Origin: Phallusia mammillata
Taxonomy: Eukaryota; Chordata; Ascidiacea; Phlebobranchia; Ascidiidae
Length of the DNA stretch: 64,000 nt
Assembly (NCBI GenBank): GCA_003260075.1
Contig: QLIY01000045.1
Coordinates: 186,001-250,000 of the forward strand
Reading direction: 5' to 3'
Shown here: piece after piece, positions 26,237-38,000 of the stretch
Layout of the letters: every line of letters starts with the position of its first letter
Numbering within the stretch: the stretch's first letter is position 1
The notes under the pieces: model-generated
The model's database searches: none
What the model was told of the DNA's origin: nothing
The model's input: the letters and a program-made list of their open reading frames with translations, nothing else
Position numbers and translations under genes: made by a program

Positions 26237-29200
26237 CTAATAAGGCACTTTAACATTTCCAACAAATGGACTTTGCAAATACGCGACTGCCTTGTGTTTA
26301 ACGCAGTTGCGTTCAATTTCATAGTTTCCGCACAGAACGTAGTCATCGACAGATATTTCTTCCAGCATGTCCGACAAGTCAATATATCTACAACAAAAAC
26401 CGATATAACACACAACAAAAAACGGTAAAAATGCATTTTTTATTGCTAACCCCATAGCTACAGCCTTGTTGAGGTGAAAAGCGTGATCCGCTGTGCGCGT
26501 GTGACCGGCGATTTTGCCATTCCGCCATATTGGTTCCTCGCCGAAAAGTTGAACCGGGCTAAAATATGAAATCGAACACGAATAAATGACTCATCGAGCT
26601 AATCTTAGTAATTAGTATATAACATACTCGTTTATCGTAAAATATATGAAGCATTTTTTCGGCTGACTTTTGCCTAACTCAGTTAATGCATCAGATCCGA
26701 TGTAATTACGATTGTCATCACACAAGTGGATCAGGCGCGCTTCAATCGGCGAATCGTCTGTTCGTAAACTTCCACCCCAGTTGTGAAAACCTTGACAAGA
26801 AAGAAAATGTTTAAACATCTGTGAAATTTGTGTTCTATTGCATACAACGTTATAGGGACCATTGAAAATTAAAAAGTGCGAAGAGTTGGTTCTTATAATT
26901 ACTGATAATTTGCCTTACCCGCTTCGATTCCGAGTGATTTTATTGCACGGCATCCTGCGTCACAACCGCCATGTTTCGCAGCTTCTTGCATAACTGCTTC
27001 ATAAATTATTACAGCTTGTTCATTTTTACATGTTATTTCATATCCCAACTCCCCGACAATAGAATTCCTGTCATCATAATAGTGTGCTTGCTAATTTTAA
27101 AATTAACGTATAGGCACACAATTTGTGCTGCATGGATCACCAATTACCTGATAAGCTGGACGTTGATATCAGAAATTTTGGAAAACATAAACTGCCCAGG
27201 CGCAAGCGTCTTTAAATTCTTTCCATGGAGCAGTTTGTCCAACACGATACGGCTATAAAAGTATGGGTTTGAAAAAGTAAAACATAGTATCATCGTAAAG
27301 AAGGGTTGTAAATTGCAAACATGAGAGACTTGGCAAACCTTTTAGGTCCTTGCAAACTTAGCATTGTAAGCTCATCAGTTCTGTCCGTAACTTTGTATCT
27401 AAGGTTTCTTCCACTTAACACGTCGTCAATGTGACCTTTACAATATTCCGCGGTATCTTCTCTTACGTTCAGGTAATACTTGATCCCTGAACAAGTAACA
27501 TGACATGAAGTATTATGTTTTTTTATAAATTTAATTTTATTTGGTATTTGGTAACAAATATATACCTATTGTGAAACAGTTTAGAATTGACCACACCTGC
27601 TTTAGATTGACCAGCAGTATTAAAACACAGTAGCATTAAAATATTTTAAGAATGCCTGTCTTCAGCTTTTTCAGCCTCTTCAACGAAAAACAATTTGTTA
27701 GTTGGAGACGCTTTAGACAAAACTGAAACCACCCTATCATTTTCACGCGAGTGCCGTTTGTGTATTATGCTAGTTTTAAAATAGTAACAATTTTCTGCAG
27801 ACAATACCATTACTACAACTGTTGCAGTGCAACATAAAAGCAATTAAAGATTGCCGTACAAGAACATTTAATCGTTGTTGTTTGTGATACGCAATAGTGA
27901 TGCACCGAACCCGCCTAAAAAGGTTCGGGCCGAAACCGAATATTCGGCCACGAGGCCGAATAATTTCGGCCGGATCAGGCCGAACCTAAAATCCTGTTCT
28001 TATAGATGTTTTCAACTGAACCTTGTGTCGTTGATGCGAGTGAAGTGAATTATGACAAATCAAAATCACTTAGGCCTACACCATCTGGAAGCTTTACTAA
28101 ACTTGCAATATTTTGCAGACAACGTGGCTCGTATTTTATAGATACCACAATTAGTTAATTTATGACGTTTTGTATTGGTGAAAATGATAGTTTGGGCATT
28201 AATTCTATGTAATCAAAAAGTTCGGTTTCGGCCGAATTTTCAAAAAAGTTCGGGCCGAAACCGAAACATCGAAAAACAGCGTATTCGGCCGAAATGTTTC
28301 GGCCAACTGAAACTTCGGTGCATCACTAGTACGCAATACGTACACGATAATCTGCGTTAACCTATTGTGTGATAGCCGTGCGGGAAAAAAATCTTGATAA
28401 CCTTTTACTGAGGGTTTGGTGATGCGTTGTTTTTATGGGTTAAAATGCGAAATTTAAATATCGTTTGACGTGATGTTTTCCACAAGAAAACAATAAGGTC
28501 AGCTAAGCTTAGCAAGACTAACGATGCAAATTATTGAGTGAAACCATGGCTATTTATTGGAACGTGCTCATAAACTGGGTTGCTGCCTCGAAAATACAGT
28601 TAAATTTTACCCAACGAAATTGTTTACTTCATGAGTTATAGCAGCGGTCTGGCACAATCGCTCTGCTCTGCGCCGCTGCAGTTAAAAGTATGTCAACTAG
28701 TTTAGGCGTGGTTCACATATTTTAGTCCGCAGTGACTAACAGCAGGTCAAAAATAACGCCAAAACCTTTCGATACATCCTATCGATTATATTGTTGTGGT
28801 AGAACATTTAGGTTTCGTTTGATGAAGGGTCATTCACAAAATAACGAGGGTAACTGTGTAAAGTATGTTAATTTAACAAAATGTTTTCCATATAGGCTCC
28901 CTTAAAGCCGATTTAAATATGCACGTCTTTGGCCGTTTCAAAATTGCACGTTTTAACGTCATGTGGGTTAACTAATAAGTAAATTGCTCATGTGTTTTTA
29001 TTTAAGAGTATCTGGAAAAAATGTTGAACGAACTTAAAAAATAAAATAGAACAAAAAAGTGTTTTCATCGGAGCAGGGGACTCCTAATCAACCGTTTACA
29101 TCTAAATGGGTAGTTTTTAACAATTGTTTTCTTTCGGCAAAGGTTAATATAAATGGCAAAGGTTAACAAACACTCACGGCCAAAGCTTATATGTTCTTCC

Positions 29201-32200
29201 AGGGCATATATTTATCGTCACATTACGTTTGTTCATTTTTTAAGATCATACCGTACCCCGCCATTTCTGCACAAACTACCAATGTTATAGAATAGAGACA
29301 TAATAATATCTCACCACCATCTTCAGTGTCCATCTTACAAACAACAAGATCAGATTCAATCCCTCCCTTATCATTTAACATCAGGGTGTAGGTGCTCGTA
29401 TTGCAGTTCGGGTTGGCAGTGACGTCAGAGGAGAAGAGAAGTTTAGCGGCCTTGGTGGCGTCTGGACCTTCCAGCACCAATTTACCCACAGAACTGGAGT
29501 TAAACACAGCACATGACGTTCGGCATGTTATGCACTCCCTTCCTATCTATACAAAAGTTCTTGTAATCAATCTAATCAAATCAAATCTTTTTCACCATTT
29601 TTGTCTTGCTAAACGAAAAATATTTGCATTTGAATCATTTTAATTAAATATGGTAATAAGTTAGCAAAAAAGAAGATCTTACTATTTCATGAACTAGACC
29701 AGGATACCCAAACGTGTGGTCGTGTTTTAGTTGATCTCGATAGCCATAATCCTTATGAACTTCGTTTCCATACGCTCCATAAAAATCATAATCTTTGATT
29801 TCATGTTTTGTTTTGGGCATAAAATACGCCGGTACCTCAGAGTTGTATTCGTTTTTAAAAACGCAACCCCGATCCAGCAATGTCTGTTTGAAAACATAAC
29901 GTGAAACAAAAAAAAAATTTCGGTTGTGCTTTTCAGCGGTTTTATGGTACCTTGTGAAGAGCATCTTTTCGGACATTTCTTCCAGCTAGGGGCTGGTCAT
30001 TTGGAAACACAATGCCGTAATGTGTGACGTAGCTTTCGTGTGACCGCTCGGTAAGCCAAGTTTTATTGGAGACTAAACTTGATGGAAATCTTCTGCAAAG
30101 TTATCGGTGCGTTTATATCAGTGGTTCCCAGCGTTAAACATATACGTATGCGTTCTTAAATTGCCAACCAGAATAATTAATCATAATTGATCAGAAAGTA
30201 CTGTTAAAGACATTTCGTTTATTTAAGTTTCGATTTATTGGTGTTACTTTTAAAAGCTTGTTTAAACCTAAATAACGGTATGTTACAGTCGTTATCTGAA
30301 ACAAAGTTATAATTTTTAGACGAGGGTCTACAATTTAATGCTGGTTAGGTGGGTGAGCAAAGAAGGTTGGAAGTCGCTGTTTTACGCCTTTGCTGACTTT
30401 CTTTAGTGAGTGTAGGTTACCTTATGTTCCAAGTAAACATATCGAGTTCGGGTTTGCCGCGGATAGCCATTAAAGCAATTTGTTTTCCAGCACCTCCGCC
30501 CAACATCATACCGCCGCCGTTAAAACCACTCGCGTGGAAAAACCCTCGTACGTCTGGGGACTCCCCGACAAGCGGTTTACCGTCAGGAGTAAAAGATTCT
30601 GTACAAAATGTTGCGTTGATATAGGCTACTGATTTTTTTTAGGTCTAGATGTTTAAACCACACAAAATAGTACCGAAATGTGAACACCTAACCAGGGATT
30701 ATTTAGTGTATCGTATCACACAGTTTAACTTCTTTTAAATCTTTATCGTGTTATATTTCTATTTTGGGTGGTATTTTACCTGGCCCACAGACAGTGCTGC
30801 GTATTCCCGACTTTGCAACTGCCGGCATTATTTCACAACCAGTTTCCAATAGCGGTCCGTACGTATCCCAATTTACATCATAAAGTCCAAATGCAAAATC
30901 GTTAGCCACCTTACAAAATTCAACAAATTAGAAATTTCGCCTGAATCATATACAAATGATATAAGCACCTTTTCGCATAAAATCGGGTTACTCTCATACC
31001 CTCCAACTTGTAAAGTATCTCCCTGTCTTTTGATGTACATCGACCCATCATGATGCCGAACATTTGGTAGCTCACGAGCACCCTCAATCGGCTGAGTGAT
31101 TGCATACGCTTGTCTGTAAACCACCTGTGGCGTCTCCACCCCAATCATCTGTTTGCAAACATTTGATTATAAATCCAATATTTGCCAATAACTATTATTA
31201 AAAGAGAACTGTATTCTCAACATTCAAATTACACTCTGATCTTTAGGGTACGAAAAAAAACGCGCTGCCAAACGATTAAACGTATAATCCTCAAGTTTTA
31301 AAGACTAGAATCAGTGTGACTTTCGACAGTAACAATGAAGGGTACCGCTTTTCAATGTTTACAAACATACTTTTCCAATATTAGGAGCCCATACACCAGC
31401 GCAGTTGATCACATGTCCTGTTGTTATTGTACCAATGTTCGTGTTCACTGAGGAGATGCGCCTTATCCCATAGTCGTCAGTTTTTGTAGAAAGGCTTGTA
31501 ACTTTGCAACCTTCTAACACCTTTTCAACAAATCAAAGAATTTGTTATAAGTTTACGTTTTATTAAACACATTTTTGAGTCCTGTTTTACCTTTGCGCCA
31601 TATTTTTTAGCAGCTTTTGTGTAAGATGAGCAAGCTCCCGTGGGATCCAAAGTACCATCATTTGGACTGTACAGTGCTCCAACAAACTTTGAAGCATCTA
31701 GAAGAGGGTGGATTGAAGGTATTTCTGAATTCGAAATAAGCTGAGATTCGATTCCAAACACTTTCGCCAGCTAAAAACACAATGTTCCAACGCACCATGT
31801 TTACTTTACAAATATTTTGCACCAGTATTAACGCGGCTATACTACAGCTATAGCTGGCGGACCACCAAAATACAAGTGGTTCTAAAAATTGAAACATGAT
31901 ACATTGATACAACAACCGGAAACAAAAAAGGCAATAGGGTGGCATTTCAAAATTTTGGTTTATTGTATTGCTGCAAAACATATCCAACTGTACTATTTCA
32001 TAAGGCAGCGCAGCAGAAATCGTAACCCACAATACAATATTATGTTTTAGGACCTTTTTGTCTCACTCGCGAGGAGATTTTTGCTAGTCACCACTGCTGC
32101 CTTAAGTGCAAGCAGCGTCAGCAGTACACAAGTGATTAGTTATATATTAATCTTACCGTTTTCATTCGTTCGTAAGCCTTCATCCTTTGTGAGTTACATG

Positions 32201-32829
32201 CTGTGAACAACCCCCCGGTCTGAATCCAGCCTGTTTCGGTATTAACCTCTTGTGACAGTATTGACGTCATCAAGGCGTGTGTGTCAGTCACAATTTTCAA
32301 ATCCAATTCGTTCGTTCCCACTCTCCACAACAAACCTACAAATTTAGGGTTAATTAATAGCCTGACACGGACGTTTTTATAAATACCACATTCGACTTCA
32401 TAGAAAAAAAACATAGCCTTTCCTCAATTGCAGATACAATATTAGCAGTTTAGGGGGGGGGGCAAATACCACAATCGACTTCATCAAAAAAACATAGCCT
32501 TTCCTCAATTGCAGATACAATATTAGCAGTTTACCAGAAGTGTGCCATGTCGTTCCAGCAGTCAATTTGTCTTTTTCAAGAAGAACGACTTTTCCAGCTC
32601 CAAACTTAGCAAGATGATAAGTAGTACTACATCCAATACTTCCACCTCCAATTACAACTACATCAGCTTCCGTAGGTAACTGCTGCCTTGCATCAATGCT
32701 ACTTTTACGATGTTGCCATTTTATGTTGTTAGTAAACGAGCTGCTGCGTAGCGTGCTGAGAGATATGCAATCAAAGTGGCAGGAAAATCCTGCTGACCAA
32801 AAGCCTTTCACAAGTTTGTGTGTAGACAT
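26237..32829 (-). CDS. SARDH: Sarcosine dehydrogenase, tandem copy A
   Basis: Sixteen exons in phase encode about 896 residues (human SARDH is about 918): 32535-32829, 32157-32335, 31591-31770, 31371-31520, 30969-31148, 30780-30909, 30421-30598, 29951-30092, 29683-29883, 29315-29546, 27339-27486, 27148-27252, 26919-27067, 26628-26790, 26451-26558, 26237-26387. The N-terminus is Ser/Arg-rich and Asp-poor, like a mitochondrial presequence. Next come the FAD Rossmann motif [12 protein letters not shown] (57-68) and TTWHTSG with His96 at the position of covalent flavin attachment. [11 protein letters not shown] and the folate-binding GcvT-like C-terminal half follow ([22 protein letters not shown]). 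Predicted reaction: sarcosine is demethylated to glycine, the one-carbon unit passes to tetrahydrofolate and electrons go to electron-transfer flavoprotein. The start is the first ATG in frame. DMGDH and PDPR are the closest alternatives, but SARDH-type segments such as HAYV/AITEPIEG fit best. Confidence 0.92.
27895..28328. mobile_element. hAT-type MITE in SARDH-A intron 10
   Basis: The termini TAGTGATGCACCGAA and TTCGGTGCATCACTA are perfect inverse complements. They are flanked by 8-bp duplications matching in 7 of 8 positions (ATACGCAA at 27887-27894, GTACGCAA at 28329-28336). The subterminal regions are packed with TTCGG/CCGAA words that can pair with each other. There is no transposase frame in 434 bp. 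It sits in the longest intron of SARDH copy A (27487-29314). Confidence 0.82.
32381..32533. repeat. Direct duplicate across a 10-G run, SARDH-A intron 1
   Basis: The segment 32381-32452 recurs at 32464-32533 with a few substitutions and an indel, separated by 10 G (32453-32462). The second copy runs right up to the exon 1 splice donor, while the first ends in the G-run, so only the second continues into unique sequence. See the general finding on G-run duplicates. Confidence 0.85.
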
Positions 32830-33493
32830 TTTCTGTACCCGATTCAATGATTGAGCTCAAAACGGTTGACTGCACAGCAAAAAGCTGCAAACTTCTTTGG
32901 ATATATCAGCACTAAGCAAGCAGGTTTTTATGTTACAAATCAAATAGAAGACAAGTTCCTGGCATTTTGCCTAATTGTTGTTTACCAGCTACAACCTAAT
33001 CAATACTATATACAATTAAAACAACTACATTAGGTCTAGGTTTACGACGACCGATAAGATATTTCTCTCAGCCGTAACAACTAACAAGTCAATCCATATG
33101 TCGCAATCATTTACCAGGAAATACATGGGGTGCGACCTCGTCCCAACAAGTCGTTTCCCGTGCAGTAGTACTACCAAGCACCAACTCAACTTAAAAATGT
33201 AAACCGCCTAGTCAAAACAGACTGGTAAAAAGAACGAACCCTACGCTAGTCTACTATCTAAACATAACCTTTGTACATGTAAATATAGCATTTTCGCGTT
33301 TTGCATATGCAGGACAGTAGACTGCTTGTGTAGTCTTGGTACTTTTACATTATAGAATTCGTTTGTACAGCCCAAAGCAATTTGTTTGCAGCGTGAAGTA
33401 TTCAGGATATCAGTCAGGTCTGTTGGACAAATTCAGCAAATCAGTCGTGTTTGTTCAGCAAACACCTCGAGATTACAGGATCGTTCATTGGTG
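32830..33493. other. Upstream region of SARDH copy A
   Basis: No gene was recognised between the SARDH-A start codon and the tandem duplicate beginning at 33494. The region should contain the promoter of SARDH copy A, but no TATA box or other defined element stands out. Confidence 0.4.
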
Positions 33494-34038
33494 CCTTTGT
33501 TACCTTGACATTCATTTGACAATTATTCAGAAAAAGTGCTGTATGCATCAAAATGGGGTTGACTAGTGGTAGGGCCATTTTACCTTCTTTGGTGGTGTAT
33601 TTTCATTTTAACAACTTGAGTGAAATCCCCCAAGAGTAAGGTCCCTTAAAGTCTATGTAAGGCCTCATTTACTTTATGTTTGATTCATTTCACGTTGTTT
33701 AATTTAAATTACCTTTGTGGCATTTTGGGGAAGAATAACAATATAACGGGTTGGGGGGGGGGGGACCTTTGTTACCTCGATATTCATTTGACAATAATTC
33801 AGAAAAAGTGCTGTATGCATCATCAAAATGGGGTTGACTAGTGGCAGAGCCATTTTACCGTCTTTCGTGGTGTATTTTCATTTTAGCAACTTGAGTGAAA
33901 TCCCCTTAGGAGTAAGGTCCCTTAAAGTCTATGTAAGGCCTCATTTACTTTGTTTGATTCATTTCACGTTGTTTAATTTGAATTACCTTTGTGGCATTTT
34001 GGGGAAGAATAACAATATAACGGGTTGGGGGGGGGGGG
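33494..34038. repeat. Tandem duplicate, about 272 bp, with a 12-G run after each unit
   Basis: Units 33494-33764 and 33766-34038 are about 95% alike by eye, and both end in GGGTT followed by G12 (33753-33764 and 34027-34038). This is the only member of the series where both copies carry the G-run, so here the G-run is part of the repeated unit. Confidence 0.85.
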
Positions 34039-34275
34039 TGTTGCTTCAAGTATATGTTCGAAAGTAGGGATAAACCAAACAATGTGCACTGGACTGACAT
34101 AACCAAAATTGAATTGTTTTAGGCAGTTTATTGCAAAACACATAGCACCAATAGCGTTAAGCGTGAAATTAGGGGACTAAAAACGAGGCATATAAAAGGG
34201 GAATATAATCAGTAAGGTTAAACCGCCATGGATTACTGCTACAATAACGTTAACAAGTCCAAGTAGGTAGAGCTA

Positions 34276-34570
34276 CTTACACCATAACTCACCTCAGCCG
34301 CACATTTAGTTAATTTTCGATAGGTGGCGCAGGAGCTGAATTATGAATTTAACGGCTAAATAAGAGTATGGTTGGGAAGTAAGTTTTTGAAAAAAATACA
34401 TTAAAAACTAAATTTGGGGGTTAGTATCATTGAATTTTTGATGATAATACCTAACCCAACCCTAACCGCAGGCATACTTTGAGATATACCGTTTTCAATA
34501 GGATTTGTGCTCTTTGCGTCCCCCATCGAAAATTAGCTACATGTGCGGCTGACGTGAGTTATGGTGTTAG
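34276..34570. mobile_element. MITE with long terminal inverted repeats and TA duplication
   Basis: The left end, starting CTTACACCATAACTCAC, and the inverse of the right end agree in roughly 42 of 47 positions, through GCCGCACAT and TAATTTTCGAT. The element is flanked by the dinucleotide TA on both sides (34274-34275, 34571-34572). Long inverted ends, about 295 bp, no frame and a TA target fit a Tc1/mariner-type non-autonomous element. Confidence 0.78.
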
Positions 34571-34607
34571 TAGATTTTCCGTCTAAGCAAGCGTAAAATT
34601 GCACTGA

Positions 34608-34868
34608 AACTTTGCGGTTAAATTGCATACCAAAGTATAATAAAAAAAAGGAATTTTGATACAAATTGATAAGTTTTGGCAAAACTGCATGTCAGTATAA
34701 AATACATGATTATGAACAGATAGACACCTAGTCGGGGGGGGGGGAACTTTGCGGTTAAATTGCATACCAAAGTATAACAAAAAAGGAATTTTGATACAAA
34801 TTGATAAGTTTTGCCAAAAATGCATGTCAGTATAAAATACATGATTATGAACAGATAGACACCTAGTC
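34608..34868. repeat. Direct duplicate across an 11-G run
   Basis: Copy 34608-34733 and copy 34745-34868 differ by a few substitutions and one short A-run indel, and are separated by 11 G (34734-34744). Unique sequence continues only from the second copy on the right. Confidence 0.88.
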
Positions 34869-35042
34869 AATTATGGCAACGGTAAAAACGATTTCAATGT
34901 AGGGACTAAACAGAAAGTACTTTGCTAGTCACACATAAAAAACCTTGTGCCTTGAAGTCTAATTTTAAATTAGAGCACCAGCTTAAATTACATTTTTGCG
35001 CAAGTTTAATATTTTGATCTTGTGGTTTTTAAGGCAAACGTT

Positions 35043-38000
35043 TCATGTGGATTTAAACAAGCCACGCACACGACGTCGTTTTGGATCAAATGGACTGTTC
35101 AAATACACATTCGCCTTGTGTTTGACAAAGTTGCGTTCAATCTCATACTTTCCGCCAAGAATATAGTCATCGACACTTGATTTATCATTTTCCGGAATGT
35201 CGACGTAGCTGAAACAAAAAAATATGCGTATATTTTATTGGGCAGGAAAAAAAACACTTAAGCGTAGCGGTAACAATCTAATTTCGAATAATAAAACATG
35301 TACACCTTTTTAGTGTTTTTGGTGAGACACATCTTTGCAGGCTCACAAACAAATAATCTATTCTAATTTAAAAACTCTTGGCTAAATACAGGAACATAAA
35401 ATGTAGCAACATTCATCACATTACCGATTTTGTCTGATATATTTTTGAATGATCGATTGTAACACTTTTCGGTTTCGGGGGGGGGGTAAAACCTCTGGCT
35501 AAATGCAGGAACATAAAATGTAGCAACATTCATCACATTACCATATAACGATTTGTCTGATATATTTTTGAATGATCGATTGTAACACTTTTCGGTTTCA
35601 GTCGAGTTTTCAAAAAAAGTACGATCCAAAACCGAAACGACGACCAAATATTTCAGCCAACCGAAACTTCACTAGCTAAAACAATTAGAAAAATTTCAAG
35701 GTGAACACAATTCAAAGATTCAAAGTGTATTTAAAGGGCATTCACTAGACCACACCTTTGTAGTTAAAATAGCAAATCAAATAACACGAGCACTTACCCC
35801 ATGCCCACACCCTTGTTGATATTAAACGCGTGAACTCCATTTCGGGTGAAACCAACCACTTTTCCATCTCGCCATATTATCTCCTCCCCAAAAAGTTGGA
35901 CTTGGCTAAAGCAAGATCATCGAACAAAGTGATTAGTTGGAACTTTGTAGGCGTCAAAACACTTAAAAATGCAACGCAATCTTACTCGTCAACTGTAAAA
36001 AAGGCTAGTGATTTTTTGGGGCGCTGTCCTCTCATTTCAGCTACTGCAGCAGATCCATGATAATGCCGATCGTTGTTACACAAGTGCAACAAACGCGACT
36101 CCAGCGGCGAGTCGTCGGTACGCACACTGTGTCCCCAATGGTGAAAACCTTGGAAAAACATATTTTTGTAAATACTTAACAAGCATTTAAATAAACATTA
36201 GCACCACTTCTCATTAAGCACTAAACAACCAGTCAGGTCGATTGCTAGTGACACAACTACTTTTCTACCTCAGTAACAAAATGAACTTGCATGTGTTTTG
36301 AAGTATGACAAGAATTGATTGTCCCAGATCACCAGCTCAAGACGGGTTAAACGGGTGCCAAAACATTCAAAAAAATATGGTATGTAAACAATGCGTACAA
36401 ACTCATCACTTGGTATAAGCATTTGCAAACATTGGTGCTTATTGCTTACCAGCTTCAATGCTTAGTGATTCCATAGCCCGATATCCTGCATCACGGCCTC
36501 CATGCTTTTTTGCTACTCCCATGATTGCCTCATAAACTTTCACAGCGTGTTGACTCTCACATGACACCTCGTATCCCAATTCCCCGACGAAAGAACGTCT
36601 AAACGATAAGCCGTATGAATTTAGGCATATGGGAATATGTGCAGCATACGAGACAGGCAAAGGTGCTTGTAATTCGACCTTCGACGGGCTCACCGCTCAA
36701 TTGGTAGAGCGCGAGTCACTGAAAGACTCCTGTCGTGGGTTCGAATACTACCGCAGGCTAGATTTTTCTAGCCTACGCCTTGTCGTATGGGAATGCTTGG
36801 TGACCGGCTGATTTGGTATGACGCCTTTATTAGGTCTGACACACTATATTTTAGGAATATTAACGAAATGTTCTTTGTGTTAACAAAGTATTTCAACTTA
36901 CCTCAAAATACCCACATTAATTCCGACAATGTTACTCAACGCGAAATGGCCGAATTGCAGACTTTTGGTGACATCACCTGTGATCAGCTCCTTCAGTACC
37001 GCTCGACTGTCAAAAATGCATAATAGTTGTCAGCACGATGGCATAAACTTATTTCCATAACAACAACAAAACAACGCTTTTTTGGTGCGGAGGTATAATC
37101 ATCACAAAATGGTTAGTGAAAATGTAATGGTGAAAAACTAACCTTTTTGGCCCTTGCAAACTCAACGTTGCAAGCTCCTCAGTTCTGTCTTTCACATTGT
37201 AGTTGAGGCCACTTGTACTTAACACATCACTAATATGACCTTTACAGTATTCCGTAGTTGCTCCCCCAACCGTCATAAAATAGTCAAAATCTAAAAACAA
37301 GTTTGGTACATTAAAAAGGGGTTTAGGAGTAACGAAGGATTTAGATTTGAGTTTGCAATACGAAGTAATTTCTTCAATATTGCCACAAAAACCTTTATAT
37401 AACGAATGAACACATAAATCACATGCCTTTTATTTAAGATAAATTTTGTCGGTTTCTTGAGTGTGTGTGTTTACACCAAAAAATATGAGTTAAAACGTTC
37501 ATTAAAATTCGTGAAAACAGAAGCTCCACATATTTCTAAAATCTAAACGTTCCATGGTTTGCCATTATTTTAAATTCTTTAGGTCCAAACGACTGAAATT
37601 TCAGGTCCTGTGACCTTTTTGCAACGATAATTTGCAAAAAGATATCACACAGTCCACTAAAGTCAACCTTACCATGATCTCCAGTGTCCATTTTACACAC
37701 AACAAGATCAGATTCAATCCCTCCCTTATCATTTAACATCAGGGTGTAGGTGCTCGTATTGCAGTTCGGGTTGGCAGTGACATCCGAGGAGAAGAGAAGT
37801 TTGGCAGCCTTGGTTGCGTCTGGACCTTCCAGCACCAATTTACCCAAAGAACTTGAGTTAAACACAGCACATGACGTTCGACATGTTACGCACTCTTTGC
37901 TTATCTGTAGTGATATGATATGCTTGTGAGAAAATAATTTAATCGCATAAAATGAGAGTTTTGATAATTTTTTGGGTTAAAAATAAAAATAACAGAATGT

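Noticed and set aside
36686-36759. Functional tRNA gene
   Set aside because: The acceptor stem does not pair and the anticodon loop lacks a proper U33 frame.
29315-37904. Copies A and B being two alleles of one gene
   Set aside because: Their introns do not align, most exons are strongly diverged and the leaders differ. Only exon 10 is nearly identical.
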